Shown here piece by piece: positions 7,390-11,603 of a stretch of 11,603 bases of DNA; position 1 is the first letter of the stretch; each line of letters starts with the position of its first letter. This stretch comes from Bryobacteraceae bacterium (GTDB taxonomy: Bacteria; Acidobacteriota; Terriglobia; Bryobacterales; Bryobacteraceae): contig JAICMB010000055.1 in assembly GCA_025929455.1 (NCBI GenBank), positions 1 to 11,603 of the forward strand. Direction: 5' to 3'. The translations under genes were made by a program, and so were the position numbers. The notes under the pieces were generated by a model. The model saw only the letters and a list, made by a program, of their open reading frames with translations. It was not told where the DNA came from and searched no databases.

Positions 7390-8490
7390 CTACACTCTCG
7401 CTTCGGCCGCGGCCCGCGCCGGCTTCAATGCCGTGCTGCCGTTGAGCAGCGACACCAGTTCGCGTGCTCGATGCGCGGACGTGTGTTCGGAAAGCACGCG
7501 TTCGCGTGCGCGCTGTGCAATCCGTTGCAGATCAACGTCGCTGCGGTCGAGCGCTGCTAATGAATCGTCCGCCGTAGCGGCGGCGATAATTTCCGACTCC
7601 GGCTCGAAGAACGTGTCCAGGCCATCCCAGGCGTCGGTCAGGACGGGCGTGCCGCAGAGCGCGGCTTCGAACAGACGGCCCGAGGGGCACCAGCCCATCG
7701 CCGCCATGTCCCGCCGTGTGATGTTCAAGGTCAGACGCGACGAGGAGAAGAAGGCGGGATGTTCCGGGGGCGGCAGATGCCGGACGAAATAGATATTGCC
7801 GCTCCACGGAAATTCTCGTGGGTACTGCGCTCCGCCAATGACAAAGCGCGATCGGGGCCGCGCACGCGCCGGTTCCACGAACAAGGTCTCAAGCGCCCGT
7901 TGGCGATCGGCCGCGTAGGTACCGAGATAGGAAAGATCACTGCGATAGCTTGCATTCTGCGATACAGGCCGGTGCACGTCCGGGTCGGCGTGGCCGTAGA
8001 GCGGCGCTACGCGGCGCGCGCCAAGCTCATCGCGCAGCATCTCCAGCGCGCGGCCGCCAGTGAAACTCAGGACAAGATCGAAATCTGCCAGGCCGCCCGC
8101 GCCGATGTACGGCACATCTTCGCCTCGCATTATGCGGCCTAAGGTAACGGGAGTATCGAGATCGTAGAAGACGTGAAGTGCAGCCGACTCCAGCACGAGG
8201 TGTTTCCAGGCCAGCGCATCCGGACAGTAAGAGGTGATAAGAGCGGCGTCTGCTCCCTCCAGTTCTGCCTGGGCAATCTCGAATACATCTTGCCATTCGC
8301 GATAGAGCACCAACCGCCCGCCGGGAATTTCCTCATAGTCGCGGGCAGCGGCATAGTAACTCACATCCCTTTCAAAGAAGGTGACCGTGTGGCCCTGCGC
8401 GGCCAGCGCGCGGCACAGTCCGCGCCAGAGGGTCGCGTGTCCGTTTCCCCAGGAAGAACTAATCGTCAGCCCGAACACGACCAGCTTCAT
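7390..8490 (-). CDS. CgeB-like glycosyltransferase (GT-B fold)
   Basis: A 366-residue protein resembling the spore-protein CgeB group of glycosyltransferases, which have a GT-B fold and a Glyco_trans_1_2-like C-terminal half. The N-terminal Rossmann lobe starts KLVVFGLTISSSWGNGHA (2-19) and includes HTVTFFERDV (34-43). The lobe junction reads YRSDLSYLGTYAADR at 182-196. The donor-binding region is GWCPSGRLFEAALCGTPVLT at 266-285, with Glu275 as the expected nucleotide-sugar contact, then DTFFEPESEI (292-301). Donor and acceptor are unknown. As the first transferase after inositol-phosphate synthase and the phosphatase, it could glycosylate inositol or extend the product made by the GT4 enzyme. 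It starts with an ATGA overlap with the phosphatase stop (8490-8487) and has GGAAG ten bases upstream. The class is fairly sure; the reaction is not. Confidence 0.83.
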   Translation of the reverse strand: MKLVVFGLTISSSWGNGHATLWRGLCRALAAQGHTVTFFERDVSYYAAARDYEEIPGGRLVLYREWQDVFEIAQAELEGADAALITSYCPDALAWKHLVLESAALHVFYDLDTPVTLGRIMRGEDVPYIGAGGLADFDLVLSFTGGRALEMLRDELGARRVAPLYGHADPDVHRPVSQNASYRSDLSYLGTYAADRQRALETLFVEPARARPRSRFVIGGAQYPREFPWSGNIYFVRHLPPPEHPAFFSSSRLTLNITRRDMAAMGWCPSGRLFEAALCGTPVLTDAWDGLDTFFEPESEIIAAATADDSLAALDRSDVDLQRIAQRARERVLSEHTSAHRARELVSLLNGSTALKPARAAAEARV

Positions 8491-9083
8491 GACGCAGCGG
8501 CTTCCAAAACGGCGCTTGCGAACGGTGCCGGAGCCATTTCAATGGCGGTGACGCTGGCGAGCGGCACGTCGACGGTTGCCCAGGCGTCGGCGCTGAGTCC
8601 CGCGCGATGCAGGCGGACGGCGCGAATGATTTCCGCATGGGTGACCATGACAAGGGTCCGCGATGGATAGCGGCGGCTCATGGATTCCATGTGCTGCAGA
8701 ATGCGGGCGCGCGCTTCGGCGATGCTTTCTCCTTCCGGGGGCCGCGTGCGCGAGCGATGGACGTTCCAGGCGTACCATATGGGATCGGACTCCAGTCGCG
8801 TGAATTTTGCGCCGGTCCAGGCGCCGAAATGAACTTCGTCCAATGCGGGCTCAACCACGACCGGCAAATCGAAGTCCGTTGCCAAACCTTCGGCCGTTTC
8901 GATACAGCGCAGGCGCGGGCTCGATTGGAGGCAATCGATCGCTTCATCAGCCAGAATTTGCGCCAGCTGCGCAGCCTGCTGCCTGCCCAGGCTCGAAAGA
9001 TGCACCGTGTTCTCGTCACGGCCGGCCAGCGTTGTCGCGGCCAGCGGATGATCGGCGTGCCGCACAAGCAGAATCCTGCACAT
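8487..9083 (-). CDS. Histidine phosphatase family protein (PGAM-like)
   Basis: A 198-residue cytosolic phosphatase of the phosphoglycerate-mutase-like superfamily. The phospho-accepting His9 is in ILLVRHAD (4-11), where the common RHG is RHA. SPRLRCIETAE at 55-65 supplies the phosphate-binding Arg and the helix typical of the family. LDEVHFGAWTG (81-91) holds the probable acid Glu83, PEGES is at 116-120, and the second catalytic His149 is in VTHAE (147-151). The family covers many phosphomonoesters, so the sequence does not fix the substrate. It begins two bases after the inositol-phosphate synthase stop, which suggests it dephosphorylates inositol 1-phosphate or a glycosyl derivative, a job more often done by inositol monophosphatase. 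It ends in an ATGA overlap with the CgeB-like gene. Confidence 0.9.
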   Translation of the reverse strand: MCRILLVRHADHPLAATTLAGRDENTVHLSSLGRQQAAQLAQILADEAIDCLQSSPRLRCIETAEGLATDFDLPVVVEPALDEVHFGAWTGAKFTRLESDPIWYAWNVHRSRTRPPEGESIAEARARILQHMESMSRRYPSRTLVMVTHAEIIRAVRLHRAGLSADAWATVDVPLASVTAIEMAPAPFASAVLEAAAS

Positions 9084-9085
9084 GA

Positions 9086-10195
9086 TCAGTGTTCCGTCCG
9101 GCCGCGGCCGTCGATAAAATCGAGTGTGCGTTGCCGCGCTTCATCGTCGGTGAACTGCTGCGGCGGAGACTTCATGAAGTAGCTGGAAGGTCCGATCAGC
9201 GCCCCGCCGATGTGGCGGTCCAGCGCGAGCTTTGCGCAGCGCACCGCGTCGATGACAACGCCGGCCGAATTGGGCGAGTCCCACACTTCCAGCTTCAGCT
9301 CCAGGCTGAGCGGCACGCCGCCGAACGCGGTGCCTTCAAGGCGGATGTACGCGTTCTTCCGGTCTGTCAGCCAGGGGATGTGATCGCTCGGGCCAATGTG
9401 GATGTTCTCGGAAGCCAAGGGGATGTCGAGCTGACTGTTGACCGCGCGGGTTTTGGAAATCTTCTTCGATTGCAGCCGCTCCCGCTCCAGCATGTTGAGG
9501 AAGTCGGAATTGCCGCCGAAGTTGAGCTGGTATGTGCGATCCACGCGAATGCCACGCTCGCGAAACAGGTTGGTGAGCACGCGGTGCACGATGGTAGCGC
9601 CTACCTGGCTCTTGATATCGTCGCCGACGAGCGGAAGTCCGCGCTCCGAAAAGCGCGATCGCCATTTTTCGTTGGATGCGATGAACACCGGAATGCAATT
9701 GACGAATGCGCAACCCGCTTCCAGCGCCCGTTCGGCATAGAATTCCGTGGCGCGTTGAGAGCCAACCGGCAGATAGGAAACGAGAACGTCAGTCCGGGAA
9801 TCGCTGAGCACCCGCGTTACATCCGCTTCCGGCGCGTCGGACTCGTCGATTTCGTCGCGCAGGAATTTACCGAGCCCATCCAGCGTCGGCCCGCGTTGCA
9901 CTATAACGCCTGTCCTGGCGACCTTCGCGAAGCGCGCGGTGTTGTTGGGTTGCGCAAAAACCGCTTCGGCGACATCGCGGCCGACCTTGGCAGCGTTGAT
10001 GTCAAATGCAGCGGATATCGCGATATCGCCCGGCCGGTAGCCGCCGACTTCGGCATGCATTAAACCCGCGGCCGGTTCATTCTCCAGAGCGTCGCGATAA
10101 TAGGTGATACCCTGCACAAAAGATGAAGCGCAGTTCCCGACACCGGCGATGCCGACCCGAACGGAATTGGCCGGGCCCTGCAAACTGCTCTGCAT
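9086..10195 (-). CDS. ino1: myo-Inositol-1-phosphate synthase (Ino1)
   Basis: Converts glucose 6-phosphate to 1D-myo-inositol 3-phosphate (also called L-myo-inositol 1-phosphate) by NAD-dependent oxidation, ring closure and reduction; cytosolic. The 369 residues match the short actinobacterial/archaeal type (M. tuberculosis Ino1 is about 367), not the ~500-residue eukaryotic form. The NAD loop is [12 protein letters not shown] at 14-25. Family core motifs follow: [11 protein letters not shown] (191-201), [13 protein letters not shown] (224-236), SKKISKT (243-249), [11 protein letters not shown] (266-276), and [19 protein letters not shown] (301-319). It is full length with no damage. The start at 10195 fits family length, but the ribosome site is weak (TTGAGAA). 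A second ATG at 10199 is out of frame. It is the first gene of the packed unit, after the 184-base non-coding stretch, so it probably commits carbon to the cluster's product. Function is very secure. Confidence 0.96.
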   Translation of the reverse strand: MQSSLQGPANSVRVGIAGVGNCASSFVQGITYYRDALENEPAAGLMHAEVGGYRPGDIAISAAFDINAAKVGRDVAEAVFAQPNNTARFAKVARTGVIVQRGPTLDGLGKFLRDEIDESDAPEADVTRVLSDSRTDVLVSYLPVGSQRATEFYAERALEAGCAFVNCIPVFIASNEKWRSRFSERGLPLVGDDIKSQVGATIVHRVLTNLFRERGIRVDRTYQLNFGGNSDFLNMLERERLQSKKISKTRAVNSQLDIPLASENIHIGPSDHIPWLTDRKNAYIRLEGTAFGGVPLSLELKLEVWDSPNSAGVVIDAVRCAKLALDRHIGGALIGPSSYFMKSPPQQFTDDEARQRTLDFIDGRGRTEH

Positions 10196-10379
10196 TCATG
10201 TTCTCAACAAATGACCCGAAGCTACCGCCCCGGCGTGGCTCTCTCAAAACGTGAGATCGAAAGTTTCGTTCCGGCAAAACTTGCCTTTTGGGTTGAAAAG
10301 GCACGGCTGCTGCGGCGGGAAGCAAGTATACGTTCAACCAGATTAGAGCTTTTGCACCCGAAAGCGGAGCACGGCGTCA
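10196..10379 (-). promoter_or_regulatory. Non-coding leader/promoter region of the ino1 unit
   Basis: This 184-base gap is the only substantial non-coding stretch in the window. On the minus strand it contains TATACT (10330-10325), five of six bases of a sigma-70 -10 box. No convincing TTGACA-like -35 lies 16-19 bases upstream, so an activator or an alternative sigma factor could be involved, or the match is chance. Between it and the ino1 ATG lie two hairpins that share bases and an 11-base palindrome, CGAAAGTTTCG at 10258-10268, a possible operator. Everything here rests on pattern reading alone. Confidence 0.4.
10273..10303 (-). terminator. Overlapping hairpins; weak terminator or leader switch
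   Basis: Hairpin A (10282-10303) has a perfect 8-bp stem, TGCCTTTT with AAAAGGCA, and a 6-base loop. Hairpin B (10273-10285) pairs GGCAA with TTGCC around a 3-base loop. They share 10282-10285, so they cannot both form fully. In the minus-strand transcript hairpin A is followed by AGUUUUG, a very short U run. It could be a weak terminator after the flavin reductase gene (tandem TGA TGA at 10382-10377) or a structure in the ino1 leader. The stem is AT-rich, so strong termination is doubtful. Confidence 0.35.
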
Positions 10380-11603
10380 TCACGCACCGCCACTGCCCCC
10401 CGGCTTGGTCCTGCGCTGCAGCTCGACCTGCTTTTCGCGCGTGCGCTCGGCTTCCCGATAGGCCTGCGCCATGCCGGAAAGGTATTGCGGCGGCACCGAT
10501 TGCGTCTTCACGCCGTACCACGCGGCCGCCTTGCGCGTGAAATACGGATCGATCAGGTGCGGCCGCGCCAACGCCACAAGATCGGCGCGGCGGCACGCAA
10601 TGATGGTATTGATCTGCGCGGGTTCGGTGATCGCACCCACCGCCATGGTCTTGATGCGTGCGACATTGCGGATCGTTTCCGCAAATTGCACCTGATACAT
10701 GCGGCCGTAGACCGGCTTCTGCTCAGGCACAGTTTGGCCCGATGAGGTGCTGACGAGATCGCAGCCCGCCGCCTCGAAGGCGCGCGCAATGGCGAGCACG
10801 TCGTCTTCGGTGATCCCGCCGGGCGCCCAGTCGCTCGCCGAAATGCGCACCGACATGGGCTTCTCGTCCGGCCACGCCGCGCGCATCGCTTCGAACACCT
10901 CCAGCGGATAGCGCAGGCGGTTCTCGACGCTGCCGCCGTATTCGTCTGGGCGTTTGTTGGTGAGCGGCGAAAGAAAGCTCGCGAACAGATAGCCGTGGGC
11001 GCAATGTAACTCCAGCAGATCGAAGCCGGCGCGGTTGGCGCGCTGCGTGGCCTGCACGAATTCCGCTTTGATGCGATCCATCGCGGCACGATCCAACGCC
11101 GTCGGCGTGGTGCTGATGTTTTCGAAATACGGAATGGGGGAGGCGGAATAGACCGGCCAATTCTCGTCTGAATTGGGCAGCGGATGGTCCGCCATTTCCC
11201 AGCCGAGTTGCGTTGAGCCCTTGCGGCCGGCATGCCCCAGCTGCATGGCGATCTTCGCGTCGCAGTATTTGTGCACGAAATCGGCGATGCGCTTGAATTC
11301 ATGCTCCTGCGCGTCGTTCCACAAACCGGTGCAGCCGGGCGAGATACGCGCATCCGGCGACGGGCACGTCATCTCCACATACATCAGCCCCGCCCCGCCC
11401 ATGGCGCGCGCGGTGTAGTGCGTGAAATGCCAGTCGTTCGGCAAGCCATCGCAGGCCGAATACTGGTCCATCGGCGAAACCACCACGCGATTGGCAAGCG
11501 TGAGGCCGCGCAGCTTCAGCGGCGTGAACATCGGGGTCGGCCGGGCTTTCCGGCAATCGAAGCCGCTCTCCTCGAAATACGTCTGGTACCACTCGTCCTC
11601 GAA
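10380..11603 (-). CDS. OYE-family flavin reductase domain, probable C-terminal half of a fused CoA-thioester aromatic hydroxylase (5' end cut)
   Basis: An FMN-dependent Old Yellow Enzyme-type reductase domain. From the internal Met at 11531, FTPLKLRGLTLANRVVVSPM is the family opening, then GGAGLMYVEMTC (45-56), QLGHAGRKGS (97-106), the substrate-binding pair His176/His179 in ELHCAHGYLFASFLSPLTN (174-192), RPDEYGGSVENR (194-205), and VALARPHLIDPYF (319-331) for FMN phosphate. Upstream of 11531 the frame stays open to the edge and reads EDEWYQTYFEESG then CRKARPTP, like the linker I recall in bifunctional salicylyl-CoA 5-hydroxylase and 2-aminobenzoyl-CoA monooxygenase/reductase, where an FAD monooxygenase precedes the OYE domain. 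I therefore treat the gene as 5'-partial. SPMDQYSA has Asp where YqjM-type enzymes have a redox-tuning Cys. It probably belongs to aromatic acid degradation, separate from the ino1 unit. A stand-alone OYE starting at 11531 remains possible. Confidence 0.85.
   Translation of the reverse strand, partial: FEDEWYQTYFEESGFDCRKARPTPMFTPLKLRGLTLANRVVVSPMDQYSACDGLPNDWHFTHYTARAMGGAGLMYVEMTCPSPDARISPGCTGLWNDAQEHEFKRIADFVHKYCDAKIAMQLGHAGRKGSTQLGWEMADHPLPNSDENWPVYSASPIPYFENISTTPTALDRAAMDRIKAEFVQATQRANRAGFDLLELHCAHGYLFASFLSPLTNKRPDEYGGSVENRLRYPLEVFEAMRAAWPDEKPMSVRISASDWAPGGITEDDVLAIARAFEAAGCDLVSTSSGQTVPEQKPVYGRMYQVQFAETIRNVARIKTMAVGAITEPAQINTIIACRRADLVALARPHLIDPYFTRKAAAWYGVKTQSVPPQYLSGMAQAYREAERTREKQVELQRRTKPGGSGGA

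Noticed and set aside
9089..10063. A 324-codon open frame on the plus strand
   Set aside because: It lies entirely antisense inside the highly conserved ino1 gene.
10077..10337. An 86-codon minus-strand frame across the start of ino1
   Set aside because: It overlaps the NAD-binding region of ino1 out of frame and has no motif or ribosome site; its in-frame ATG at 10199 is coincidental.
1..11603. Mobile elements, CRISPR arrays, tRNA or rRNA genes
   Set aside because: Reading both strands I found no transposase or integrase motif, no spaced direct repeats, and no tRNA cloverleaf; coding density leaves almost no room for them.

Overview
The window is a GC-rich bacterial fragment in which every supported gene lies on the minus strand. 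It is therefore best read from the right edge (position 11603) to the left edge (position 1). I see no RNA genes, mobile elements or CRISPR arrays. The flavours of DeoB and of the flavin reductase at the right edge suggest a proteobacterium, most likely an alphaproteobacterium of the Hyphomicrobiales type. That assignment is an impression from protein similarity recalled from memory, not a computed result.

Layout, in transcription order. (1) 11603-10380: the C-terminal part of an Old Yellow Enzyme-like flavin reductase. Its frame stays open to the window edge, so it is probably the reductase half of a fused CoA-thioester aromatic hydroxylase/reductase. (2) 10379-10196: the only intergenic gap of any size, with a possible promoter, overlapping hairpins and a short palindrome. 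(3) 10195-1: a tightly packed run of eleven genes: inositol-phosphate synthase, histidine phosphatase, CgeB-like glycosyltransferase, sugar nucleotidyltransferase, CmoB-like methyltransferase, a clan-A glycoside hydrolase, PIG-L deacetylase, GT4 glycosyltransferase, CelD-type GNAT acyltransferase, a second methyltransferase, and phosphopentomutase deoB (cut by the left edge).

Ten genes, Ino1 through the second methyltransferase, are joined by 4-base ATGA overlaps, 8- or 10-base overlaps, or gaps of 2-7 bases. They look like one translationally coupled unit. deoB follows after 13 bases with its own strong Shine-Dalgarno sequence and may be a housekeeping gene at the end of the unit.

The enzyme set resembles the logic of mycothiol-type pathways. 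Inositol phosphate is made, a sugar is attached, phosphate is removed, an N-acetyl group is removed by a PIG-L (MshB-like) enzyme, and an acyl group is added by a GNAT-fold enzyme. Two methyltransferases, a nucleotidyltransferase and a glycoside hydrolase are added, and no MshC-like ligase is present. My working hypothesis is that the cluster makes a modified glycosyl-inositol small molecule or glycolipid head group not covered by the standard pathways.

Two features deserve most attention. The glycoside hydrolase appears circularly permuted: its catalytic NEP motif is at residues 9-11, and the first three barrel strands lie at the C-terminus. The GT4 gene is interrupted by one in-frame TGA where relatives, as I recall them, have glycine. 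This is either a fresh nonsense mutation or a sequencing error.
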